Under the pieces are notes generated by a model. It had not been told where the DNA came from. It worked only from the letters and a program-made list of their open reading frames with translations, and did no database searches. This document shows positions 9,944 through 17,337 of a DNA stretch of 64,000 nucleotides, piece after piece. Position 1 is the first letter of the stretch. Each line of letters starts with the position of its first letter. A program made the position numbers and the translations under genes. This DNA is from Calothrix sp. FI2-JRJ7 (GTDB taxonomy: Bacteria; Cyanobacteriota; Cyanobacteriia; Cyanobacteriales; Nostocaceae): assembly GCA_019359675.1 (NCBI GenBank), contig JAHHGX010000068.1, positions 1-64,000 of the forward strand, given 5' to 3'.

Positions 9944-10930
9944 TTAGATTCCTGGCTTTTTTAATAAGTCGGGAATCTGAAGTAAATCATCTAAGATAGC
10001 ATTCGCTGATAAAACGCTGCCAAATATCCAGTGACCAGAATCAACTGTATAAACACGCTGGGTTTTAACAACATTAAGTGTTTGCCATAAAGGATTATTT
10101 CGGTATTTGTTGAAGTTTTTCTCTGAACCTGGGTCTAATGCTACAAACAAAATATCTGCATCCAACAATTCGATGCTCTCCTTACTAATAGTTACATAGG
10201 TTCCGTCTGAATCTTTTTCTTTAAGGAATTGTTGTTGTTTTGGTACTGCAAATCCAATTTCTTGTAAAATACTTCCAGAAAAAGACTGTGGAGTTTGGAA
10301 TTCAGTGAAGTTCCATCCTGCATAAAACCTACTCACAGAAATATCTATATGTTTTAGCTGGTTGTTGATAAGTTTTTGAATTTGTTTTATTTTGTTCTGG
10401 TATTGAAATAGTAATTTGTTAGCTTGTTCTGTTCTATTTAGCGCTTGAGCAATTAATTGTAAATCTTTTTCCCAAGCGGCATGATTAAAATCAAATGTCA
10501 CTGTGGGGGCAATTTGGGAGTATAACTTATAGGCTTGGCTATTAATTCTTAACCCTAAAATCAAATCTGGCTGTAATTGTACCATTTTTTCAAGATTAGG
10601 CTGGCTTTCTTTTCCTAAATAAGTTATATTTTCTATTCTCCCTGCTAAAATACGCGCTTTACTCCCTACAATATTTGCTTTGACTGCTCCTACAGGCTGA
10701 AAACCTAAAGCTACAACTATTTCTAAGGACTCTTGATCGGTAACAATTATACGCTGAGGTTTAATGGGAACACAGCTTTCTCCTAATAGATGTTGAACTT
10801 TTCTACACTCAGATATTTCTTTTTTATTGTTTAAATAGTAGCTATTGTTATTTACAGGTTGATAGCACCCTGTAACTAGCACAATAGCTAATCCCATTAG
10901 ACAAAATAACTTGAGAATTTTTTTCAACAT
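9944..10930 (-). CDS. Fe(III)-siderophore ABC transporter binding lipoprotein
   Basis: A substrate-binding protein of the FecB/FhuD cluster. With the start at 10930 it opens M-L-K-K-I-L-K-L-F and has a lipobox V-T-G-C, an ideal lipoprotein signal. The frame could also start at 10948, but that adds six odd residues and overlaps the receptor gene. The fold shows P-Q-R-I-I-V-T-D-Q near residue 60 and the ligand-cleft segment M-V-Q-L-Q-P-D-L-I-L-G-L. It ends V-D-S-G-H-W-I-F-G. It starts 5 bp after the receptor stop, suggesting translational coupling. No permease or ATPase genes are in the window, so the rest of the importer must be encoded elsewhere. A paralogue of similar length is at 57519-58523. 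Confidence 0.9.
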   Translation of the reverse strand: MLKKILKLFCLMGLAIVLVTGCYQPVNNNSYYLNNKKEISECRKVQHLLGESCVPIKPQRIIVTDQESLEIVVALGFQPVGAVKANIVGSKARILAGRIENITYLGKESQPNLEKMVQLQPDLILGLRINSQAYKLYSQIAPTVTFDFNHAAWEKDLQLIAQALNRTEQANKLLFQYQNKIKQIQKLINNQLKHIDISVSRFYAGWNFTEFQTPQSFSGSILQEIGFAVPKQQQFLKEKDSDGTYVTISKESIELLDADILFVALDPGSEKNFNKYRNNPLWQTLNVVKTQRVYTVDSGHWIFGSVLSANAILDDLLQIPDLLKKPGI

Positions 10931-10935
10931 GACGA

Positions 10936-13641
10936 TTAAAATTGCCAACCTAAAGTAAATTTTACCGTCCTTGGGGCGCCGGGGAAAACACGCAAGTTGT
11001 TTTGTGCAGCTTCAAAATAATCAGTGTCTAACAAATTTTGTAGATTTAAAGCGGCTCGGAAGTTATTTTTGCGGTAGAATAAAGCAGCATCGGTGCGTAC
11101 ATAACTAGGTAAAGTGAAAGTATTATCTAAGTCTCCTTGTCTTTCTCCTATATAAAATAGTCCTAATCCAAATCCCAAACCTTGCAAACTACCCTTTTGA
11201 ATTTCGTATGTACTCCACAAATTGAAGGCATGTTCTGGTACATTATTAATTCTATTACCTTCTAGAATCGGATCATTATCTTCTGAAACTATTGCATCGG
11301 TGTAAGCATAACCAGCAATAATTTTCCATCCAGGTAAAATTTCTCCAGTGATATCTAACTCAATTCCCCTACTTCTTTGTTCTCCAGTTTGAATAGAAGA
11401 TAAGCCTTTAGGGTCTCTAGGGTCAGTGGTTAGAACATTTGAGCGTGTAATTTGATATAAAGCGAATGTAGAAGAAAGCCTTTCTGTCCAATCTAGTTTA
11501 ACACCTACTTCATATTGTGTACCCCGCTCTGGTTCAAATAGCCTTCTATCGAAGTTGGTTCCCGCCACCTGTTGAAAGGAGCGACTGTAGTTAGCGTAAA
11601 GCGAAACTTGTTTGCTAGGCTGATAAACAAAACCAATGCGAGGGCTAAAAGCTTCGTCTTGTTGAAATGATGTTGTCTCACCTTGGGATTCTAACTTTTG
11701 GTTGACTATATCAAACCTACCACCTAAAACTAATTTAAAGTTATCGGAAAAAGCAATTTGGTCTTGTAAATAAATACCCAAACCATCTGATTGACTCGGT
11801 TCATCAGCAATTTCCTCAAGAGGGGCGCCAACATTTTCACGGCCATAGACTGGATTAAATAAGTCTATAGAACTAAGTTCCTGAAAAAAGTTTCTTCCTT
11901 CTTGAAAAGAACGGTCTCTTGACAATTCAACACCTATTAACAACTTATGGTCAATGTTACCTGTTTTAAAATTACCAACAATGTTTGTGTCAAGGGTATA
12001 AGTTTGTTGAGCAAATTTAGCAACGACTAACCCTCTTGTCAAAGTGCGATTATCTTCTGATAAACTAACTGGGAAAACGGAATTCTGCTGAGTGCTTAAA
12101 TATGAGAAGTTGAAAGCATTCCGTAATTGCCAATCTTTGCTCAAACGATGTTCAAAATTATAGCTGAGTCTAAAAGGGCGCCGATTATTTTGGTCAATAG
12201 AAGGTTCACCAATGAAACGGCTGATAGGAATTTTACCATTGGGGTTAGATAAAACAGTCCCTAGAGCAGGTAAACCTCTATCATTCGGTTGTCTCTGGTC
12301 TGAATATTCTGCTTCTACAGTGAACTGGGTATCCTTGCCTATTATCCAAGTAAAACTAGGAGCAATCGAATAAAGTTCTCTATTAAAAAAATCAACGAAT
12401 GTATCTGTACTCGAAGCCGCAGCGTTTAAACGATATAACAAAGTTTTGTCATTATTTAGAGGACCAGTCAAATCAATTGAGCCGCCATAGGTATTAAAAT
12501 TGCCAATAGTACCTTCTACTGAATAAAAAGGTGTACTTAAAGGCTTTTTAGTAACAACGTTTACTGTACCTCCGGCGCCACCTTGACCAAAAATAACTGA
12601 AGCTGGACCTCGCAACACCTCTATCTGTTCAATGTTTTCTGTGAGAATATTACTCGTAATACTAGTGTCATCCCTCAAACCATTACGAATAATATTCCGG
12701 TTTGAAAAACCCCGAATGGTAAAACCTTCAAATGCAGAACGTACTGAATTATCAGGTACAACACTAGGTGAATTTCGTAGCGCATCATTTAAACGCTCCA
12801 CTTGCTGGTCTTCTAGTACTTGTCGAGGTATAACTTGAATTGCTTGTGGAACATCACGTAAAGGCGTATCTGTGCGTGTCCCAGTTGTTGTAGTATCGAC
12901 TTTATAGCTGTCTTGTTCACCCGTCACAACTAATTCAATTGGTTCCGAAGAGGGTTGTTCTGGCTTTTGCTCTGTTTGTGATTGCTGCGGTGTTGATCCC
13001 TGGCTTTGCGGTGTTTGTGATTGCTGCGGTGTTGATCCCTGACTTTGCGGTGTTTGTGATTGCTGCGGTGTTGATCCCTGGCTCTGTCGTTCCCCTTGCT
13101 CAGGCGAGGGAAGGGTAGGGTTTTGCGCCACTCCAAAAATTAAACCTTCGTCGCTGTCAAACAACTCCACATTCGGTAAAGTTGTCTCTCCCGTCACAAT
13201 CAACCTAACATTATTAGCATCGCTATTTGTTACCGATACTTCAGCAATTCCTGCAATAGGCTTTTCTTGTCGGAATACATTTCCATCTGAATAACGCAAT
13301 TGAGCATTGGGAATATCTACAATCAGGCTATTACCTTCGCTGCGGCTTGTGGGCTGGAGCTTTTTTGCATCTAAGGTGTCTAAAATGACTTCGATGCCTT
13401 CTTTCGTTTGGTTAATACGAACACCCGTCACCAAAGATGGAGATGGTGAAGCAGGTGATTGAGAAAGCCATTCTTTAATTGTTGTCGCAGGCTTTGGAAA
13501 TTCACTGAGTTGAGAAATTCTTGATATATAATTTTCTTGAGTAGCAGAATCTTTCTTTACCTCTGCCTTTGCAGAAGCAGGAAAAAACACCCAAAATGCA
13601 CTACTAAATGTTACAAATAAGTATTGTAGTTTATTTAACAT
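10936..13641 (-). CDS. TonB-dependent siderophore receptor with AMIN domain
   Basis: A 901-residue outer-membrane receptor for a ferric siderophore. Order: signal peptide (1-26, ending A-S-A-K-A), an AMIN domain (about 70-170; peptidoglycan-binding, typical of cyanobacterial receptors), a Ser/Gln/Pro linker with three 13-residue repeats (about 185-225), a TonB box E-L-V-V-T-G near 237, the plug (about 255-370, with I-R-G-F and G-Q-G-G-A-G-G-T-V-N-V-V-T-K-K), then a 22-strand barrel ending in aromatic F. The plug and barrel match the FhuA/FpvA-like siderophore class. It is the first gene of the uptake operon, next to the AraC regulator. It probably imports the product of the adjacent NRPS/PKS. 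Confidence 0.93.
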   Translation of the reverse strand: MLNKLQYLFVTFSSAFWVFFPASAKAEVKKDSATQENYISRISQLSEFPKPATTIKEWLSQSPASPSPSLVTGVRINQTKEGIEVILDTLDAKKLQPTSRSEGNSLIVDIPNAQLRYSDGNVFRQEKPIAGIAEVSVTNSDANNVRLIVTGETTLPNVELFDSDEGLIFGVAQNPTLPSPEQGERQSQGSTPQQSQTPQSQGSTPQQSQTPQSQGSTPQQSQTEQKPEQPSSEPIELVVTGEQDSYKVDTTTTGTRTDTPLRDVPQAIQVIPRQVLEDQQVERLNDALRNSPSVVPDNSVRSAFEGFTIRGFSNRNIIRNGLRDDTSITSNILTENIEQIEVLRGPASVIFGQGGAGGTVNVVTKKPLSTPFYSVEGTIGNFNTYGGSIDLTGPLNNDKTLLYRLNAAASSTDTFVDFFNRELYSIAPSFTWIIGKDTQFTVEAEYSDQRQPNDRGLPALGTVLSNPNGKIPISRFIGEPSIDQNNRRPFRLSYNFEHRLSKDWQLRNAFNFSYLSTQQNSVFPVSLSEDNRTLTRGLVVAKFAQQTYTLDTNIVGNFKTGNIDHKLLIGVELSRDRSFQEGRNFFQELSSIDLFNPVYGRENVGAPLEEIADEPSQSDGLGIYLQDQIAFSDNFKLVLGGRFDIVNQKLESQGETTSFQQDEAFSPRIGFVYQPSKQVSLYANYSRSFQQVAGTNFDRRLFEPERGTQYEVGVKLDWTERLSSTFALYQITRSNVLTTDPRDPKGLSSIQTGEQRSRGIELDITGEILPGWKIIAGYAYTDAIVSEDNDPILEGNRINNVPEHAFNLWSTYEIQKGSLQGLGFGLGLFYIGERQGDLDNTFTLPSYVRTDAALFYRKNNFRAALNLQNLLDTDYFEAAQNNLRVFPGAPRTVKFTLGWQF
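12975..13082. repeat. 39-bp tandem repeat inside the receptor gene
   Basis: A 39-bp unit (containing GATTGCTGCGGTGTTGATCC) occurs about 2.8 times and codes for the 13-residue unit G-S-T-P-Q-Q-S-Q-T-P-Q-S-Q. It lies in the flexible linker between the AMIN domain and the TonB box. Copy number may vary between strains without changing the frame. Confidence 0.85.
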
Positions 13642-13712
13642 TCTCTCACACTACCAAAAGGAATATTTATCAATAAGCTTAGAGGTAAGCTCTTTACGAG
13701 TGAAGATGGTTT

Positions 13713-13756
13713 TGGTGGCTAGACGGAATTTTTATGGTGGCTAGGCGGAATTTTTA
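13713..13756. repeat. Two tandem 22-bp direct repeats upstream of the receptor gene
   Basis: TGGTGGCTAGACGGAATTTT plus TA at 13713-13734 is repeated at 13735-13756 with one change (AGA to AGG). The second copy contains the stop of the AraC gene, and both lie 70-115 bp upstream of the receptor start. A 22-bp period is two DNA turns, typical of AraC-family direct-repeat sites. A simple duplication of the gene end is the alternative. Confidence 0.6.
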
Positions 13757-14721
13757 AGATAAATACTTGGATTCATGCCGAACTTCTTGCGAAAAGCAGC
13801 AGCAAAGTAACTGCGGTCACGAAATCCCACCATTTGAACTACATCTGTAACTTTGGCGCCTCCTGCTTCGAGTAAATGTCGCGCTTTTTCCAGGCGATAA
13901 TCGTATAGATACCCAAATGCGGTGGTTCCAAATACTTCGCGGAAACCTTTTTTGAGGGTGCAGTCGTTCAAACCTACCATTCGCGCGAGTTCCATTAATG
14001 AAGGTGGTTTGTCAAGATTTTTAATTAAAATATCTCTGGCGCCATAAATACGGTCAATATCATCAGGCTTAAAACTGCTGGATATATTTGTAGGTGAATC
14101 ACTTTTAATTTGTTCTAAGCGTAGCGCGATTAGTTCTAATGCTTTACTTTCCAAATATAATCTTCTCGTGATCCCCTGATATGGACAGTTTAAAATTTGA
14201 TTTATCAGATTTTGCATTGCTGAAGTAGTTTTCGCGAAATGAAAATAATCTGGTTCTCCTTCTACTTCCATGACTCGTCGCATCTGTTGCGGTAACTGCT
14301 CAAGCTCCGAGGCAATCATGGTTTGGAAGAACGAGACTTCAAGATGGATATCAAATTTGAGAACGCGCGAACCTGCTTGCCATTTGAAGAAGCCCCCTTC
14401 TCCTGAATGCCACCCAACCGAAAAAAAATTTTGTCCCGAAGGAGTTTTTTCTGTATAATTATCGCCTAAAAGACTGAAGCTTAACTCCAATTGTGAGCCA
14501 GGTGTACCATCTGCTAACTCAACAATTAAATCTTCTTGCAATGTATAATCATCAATTAAAAAATTTAGTCCGGGACAAATCTCAATTGACCGACGATACC
14601 CTTTACTCAGATTTTTTGGGTCATTTAACGGTATTTCAATAGTTTGGTATGGCGAAATATTTTTCTCTTCAACTCGAACTATTTGTTTGTAAAATTCTTC
14701 TTCCGAGATGGTTAGAGCCAT
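13741..14721 (-). CDS. AraC-family regulator (PchR-like, siderophore-responsive)
   Basis: A 326-residue transcription factor. The N-terminal part (1-210) is the sensor domain of PchR-like regulators, including the G-Y-R-R-S-I-E-I-C-P-G-L and D-D-Y-T-L segments. The C-terminal double helix-turn-helix (about 225-326) includes L-M-E-L-A-R-M-V-G-L-N-D-C-T-L-K-K-G-F and V-G-F-R-D-R-S-Y-F-A-A-A-F-R-K-K-F-G. PchR-type proteins activate receptor and biosynthesis genes when they bind the ferric siderophore. It sits upstream of the receptor gene on the same strand. The direct repeats at 13713-13756 are a candidate binding site. Confidence 0.9.
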   Translation of the reverse strand: MALTISEEEFYKQIVRVEEKNISPYQTIEIPLNDPKNLSKGYRRSIEICPGLNFLIDDYTLQEDLIVELADGTPGSQLELSFSLLGDNYTEKTPSGQNFFSVGWHSGEGGFFKWQAGSRVLKFDIHLEVSFFQTMIASELEQLPQQMRRVMEVEGEPDYFHFAKTTSAMQNLINQILNCPYQGITRRLYLESKALELIALRLEQIKSDSPTNISSSFKPDDIDRIYGARDILIKNLDKPPSLMELARMVGLNDCTLKKGFREVFGTTAFGYLYDYRLEKARHLLEAGGAKVTDVVQMVGFRDRSYFAAAFRKKFGMNPSIYLKNSA

Positions 14722-14777
14722 ATTTGCTTTGCTTGTTCAGGTAGAATTAGGGAAACAGACTACATATGTAGCTATTG

Positions 14778-14798
14778 AAAAATAATATCATTATTTTT
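14778..14798. promoter_or_regulatory. AT palindrome upstream of the AraC gene, possible Fur-type site
   Basis: AAAAATAAT and ATTATTTTT flank ATC, a perfect 9-bp inverted repeat 57 bp upstream of the regulator start. The right half ATCATTATT matches eight of nine positions of the Fur consensus half site; the left half is weaker. The core ATAATATCATTA (14782-14793) recurs at 56795-56806, upstream of the second receptor remnant. Confidence 0.35.
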
Positions 14799-15056
14799 GG
14801 CCAAAGTACGACAAGCAGGCGCCGTTTGCCACGTTCAGATGGTGTGTGACGCTACGTTGTAAATAATATTCATGCTTAGTAAATTGGCTTGGATGCTAAT
14901 ACTACGTTTGTTAAGATTCTATTAATATAGATTATCAATAAATTTATCTGTGTTAGATAATAGTCCACGTTAGTGCGAGAGTTAGCGCGTTTGCTCAAGC
15001 CAAATAGTTAATTTGTTCGCATTGATAAGACTGACTGTGTAAAGCCTCAGCATGTA

Positions 15057-15113
15057 TTTCAAGTTGAGTGGTGGTTGAAACGACGAATCAACTGCTTTAC
15101 TTATCAGTTATCA
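15057..15113. repeat. Copy 2 of the thioesterase 3' flank
   Basis: TTTCAAGTTGAGTGGTGG through GAATCAACTGCTTTACTTATCAG matches 6899-6950 in the same orientation at about 90 percent by eye. No thioesterase sequence follows. Confidence 0.65.
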
Positions 15114-15413
15114 ATTGTCTGACCAATCCAGATGATGATGAAAGCCTGCATAATAAAGGTTGACTAGCAATCGGGGCTAGCTATCTGAGTAGTAGTATCG
15201 TTTAGAATCTTTATCGAATTAGCCAACTTGTATCTCGTCGTTTCGCCCTTACCCAAGCCCGTTTTTGCCATATTATCAAGCCAGTAATAAAAAGACCAGC
15301 AGGCACCAAACCAATCGATATATATAAAATGCTTGTAAATAGCCCCCCCATGAACGAATAAATTTTTTGAAAATAAAAAAATAGTAAAAGAGAGTAATTA
15401 GCATTAAATTGTT

Positions 15414-15450
15414 AGAAATATGTTGACAAAAACTTGCAGTATGATGTAAG
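15414..15450. repeat. Copy 2 of the thioesterase 5' edge
   Basis: TATGTTGACAAAAACTTGCA and GTATGATGTAA match 7681-7710, which covers the start of the thioesterase gene. In this copy the start codon complement CAT has become GAT. With 15057-15113 it suggests that a second thioesterase locus was lost by internal deletion and replacement. Confidence 0.6.
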
Positions 15451-15523
15451 ATTGCAACTCTCCAATACTGTCATCCTGAACAAATCAGAATGAACCGCAT
15501 ACGATGTAATATTCATCTTTTTT

Positions 15524-15552
15524 GGTCTGGCTGAGAGTCTTCAGCACAGACC
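15524..15552 (-). other. Stem-loop downstream of mbtH
   Basis: GGTCTGGCTGA and TCAGCACAGACC form an imperfect stem about 60 bp after the mbtH stop. On the minus strand it is followed by A, not T, so it is not a classical terminator. It may protect the 3' end of the 40-kb operon transcript. Confidence 0.3.
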
Positions 15553-15609
15553 TGAAATTTCAGAGTTTGTAGTTCACTGCCACTCAGCAACAGCATTTTC
15601 AAACAATGA

Positions 15610-15834
15610 TCAAGCTTGACCAGCAGCTTCTTCCATTTTCTTCCTTAAACTTAAAGGTCTCATATCAGTCCAAACTTGCTTAATATATTCAAGACATTCC
15701 TGCTTCAGACCATTTTTGTCCGTGTCCCTCCAACCAAGAGGACTTTCTCGGTCGGCAGGCCAAATGGAATACTGTTCTTCGTGATTTACTACAACTTTGT
15801 AGATTGTGGTATCTTCTTTTTCGTCTTGGTACAT
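15610..15834 (-). CDS. MbtH-like NRPS chaperone
   Basis: A 74-residue MbtH protein that binds A domains and supports their folding and activity. The family signature is complete: [10 protein letters not shown] near residue 23, P-L-G-W-R near 37, and [11 protein letters not shown] at 54-64, with the conserved Trp residues. It is the last gene of the NRPS/PKS operon, 46 bp after the aminotransferase gene. As the only MbtH seen here it probably serves all A domains of the cluster. Confidence 0.95.
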   Translation of the reverse strand: MYQDEKEDTTIYKVVVNHEEQYSIWPADRESPLGWRDTDKNGLKQECLEYIKQVWTDMRPLSLRKKMEEAAGQA

Positions 15835-15880
15835 TGTTTTTTCCTGTTAATTGGTAATATCTTTCAAAAAAAATGTGATA

Positions 15881-17302
15881 TTAAGTAGTTAAAAAACCTC
15901 CTTGACGGAGTTCCGAAACACTTTCCTTCACTGCTTCAATTACGTAATCTATATTTTGAACTGTGTGAGCTGTAGATAAATAGCCACTTGCACCTAGAAG
16001 GTGAACTTTTCTATAAAGTAACTGATAGCGTAACAAATCTATGCCCGACGAAGTAAAAGTGTTGCCCTCAGAGGCATGATTTTTTAAGGCAGCTGGACCA
16101 AATAATGAACCAAAATTTGCCATTCTGATTGGTACCTCTTCTTCTTGAAAGTAAGTACTCAAAGATGCTACAAATTGAGATGTGCGTAGATTTAATTGCT
16201 CTTGAAGTGAGGGACCTTCGGCTTTGAGGTGTTTAAGAACTGCTCGTGCAGCAGCCATAGCTAAGGGATGCTTGCAGAAAGTGCCTGCAAAAAATGTTTT
16301 GTTCGTCTGAGGATAGGAATTATCTCCATAATTCCATATACCTCCGTCAATTGTATCCATATAGATAGCTTTACCAGCAATAACTCCAATGGGCATACCA
16401 CCACCAACAATCTTTCCATAGGTGGCTATATCTGCTTGAACGCCGAAATAAGCTTGGGCGCCACCTGGATGTATGCGGAAGCCTGTAACCATTTCATCAA
16501 ATATTAAAGTAATATTTGCTGCTAAAGTTAATGAGCGCAGTTGTTGGAGAAATGCTTTTGGTTGTAAACCTGGTCTGCTAGTTTGGACGGGAACAACTAA
16601 AACAGCTGCGAGTTCTTGTTGATAATGTTTGATGATTTCTAGTGATTGCGGGTTGTCATAATCTAAAACCAAAACATCTTTGACAAAATTGGGTAGTACC
16701 CCAGGAGATATTGGCGCCCCCTGAACACTTACATCTAAATTTTGTTCTGATGTTCCTGCTTTAACTAAAGTACCATCAAAATGACCATGATAAGAACCTG
16801 AAAATATAACAATTTTGTTGCGTCCTGTTACCGCTCTTGCTATACGTATAGCTGTCATTACGGCTTCTGTACCTGTATTACTAAAAGCTATCCGCTCCAT
16901 CCCTGTGAGTTCAGAAATTAACTCAGCTACTTCTCCTGCAAGTTCTGATTGGGGACCAATTTGAATTCCTTTATCAAGTTGCTCTGTTAAGGCTTCTTTA
17001 ATAAAAGGCGGGTTATGACCAAAAAGATTTATTCCTAACCCCATCATCAAATCTACATATTCATTATCATCAACATCCCATATTTTGGCGCCCAAAGAGC
17101 GTTGAGCAATAATGGGATAGTACATTTCTTTAAAGAGGAAATTAAACTCTCCTAAATTTTTATTGTCAGCTAAAACAGGACGGTAGGTTTGGGAGAGTTG
17201 TTTTGATTTTTTCGTTTGCTGGTTGTAGCGAGTTATCAAATCTCCTAAGTGTTTTTCCTGTTGCAAAGTTAACCTTGCAACATAACGAGTTGCTGAAGTC
17301 AT
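15881..17302 (-). CDS. Class III PLP aminotransferase (GSA-aminomutase-like)
   Basis: A 473-residue fold-type I PLP enzyme. It has S-N-T-G-T-E-A-V near residue 142 (phosphate cup), I-F-D-E-M-V-T-G-F near 266 (Asp contacting the pyridine N), and the Schiff-base Lys in Y-G-K-I-V-G-G-G-M-P-I-G near 290-300. F-F-A-G-T-F-C-K-H-P-L-A-M-A-A resembles aminotransferase domains embedded in PKS-NRPS lines (McyE/MycA type). It follows the NRPS that ends in a thioester reductase by 35 bp. In myxochelin biosynthesis a reductase plus a GSA-like aminotransferase (MxcG/MxcL) turn the released aldehyde into an amine, and I infer the same here. Amination of the PKS beta-keto group is the alternative, though that module has a KR. 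Confidence 0.88.
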   Translation of the reverse strand: MTSATRYVARLTLQQEKHLGDLITRYNQQTKKSKQLSQTYRPVLADNKNLGEFNFLFKEMYYPIIAQRSLGAKIWDVDDNEYVDLMMGLGINLFGHNPPFIKEALTEQLDKGIQIGPQSELAGEVAELISELTGMERIAFSNTGTEAVMTAIRIARAVTGRNKIVIFSGSYHGHFDGTLVKAGTSEQNLDVSVQGAPISPGVLPNFVKDVLVLDYDNPQSLEIIKHYQQELAAVLVVPVQTSRPGLQPKAFLQQLRSLTLAANITLIFDEMVTGFRIHPGGAQAYFGVQADIATYGKIVGGGMPIGVIAGKAIYMDTIDGGIWNYGDNSYPQTNKTFFAGTFCKHPLAMAAARAVLKHLKAEGPSLQEQLNLRTSQFVASLSTYFQEEEVPIRMANFGSLFGPAALKNHASEGNTFTSSGIDLLRYQLLYRKVHLLGASGYLSTAHTVQNIDYVIEAVKESVSELRQGGFLTT

Positions 17303-17337
17303 TGAATTATTTCTCCTGTGTTTATTTTCGCTAAAGT

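Larger units (their letters stand above)
14722..15609. other. Long intergenic region between regulator and mbtH
   Basis: No gene is seen in 888 bp. It holds an AT palindrome at 14778-14798, a half of the GTGCGTGACGC repeat family near 14841, the copied thioesterase flanks at 15057-15113 and 15414-15450, and a stem-loop at 15524-15552. The frames between the copied flanks are closed and do not resemble thioesterase. Confidence 0.6.

Noticed and set aside
12930-13136. Minus-strand ORF with H-R-S-N-H-K-H-R repeats
   Set aside because: It is the shadow of the 39-bp repeat in the receptor gene, read in another frame.
15113-15414. A thioesterase pseudogene between the two copied flanks
   Set aside because: None of the frames there shows GHSMGG or other thioesterase segments; only the edges are copied.
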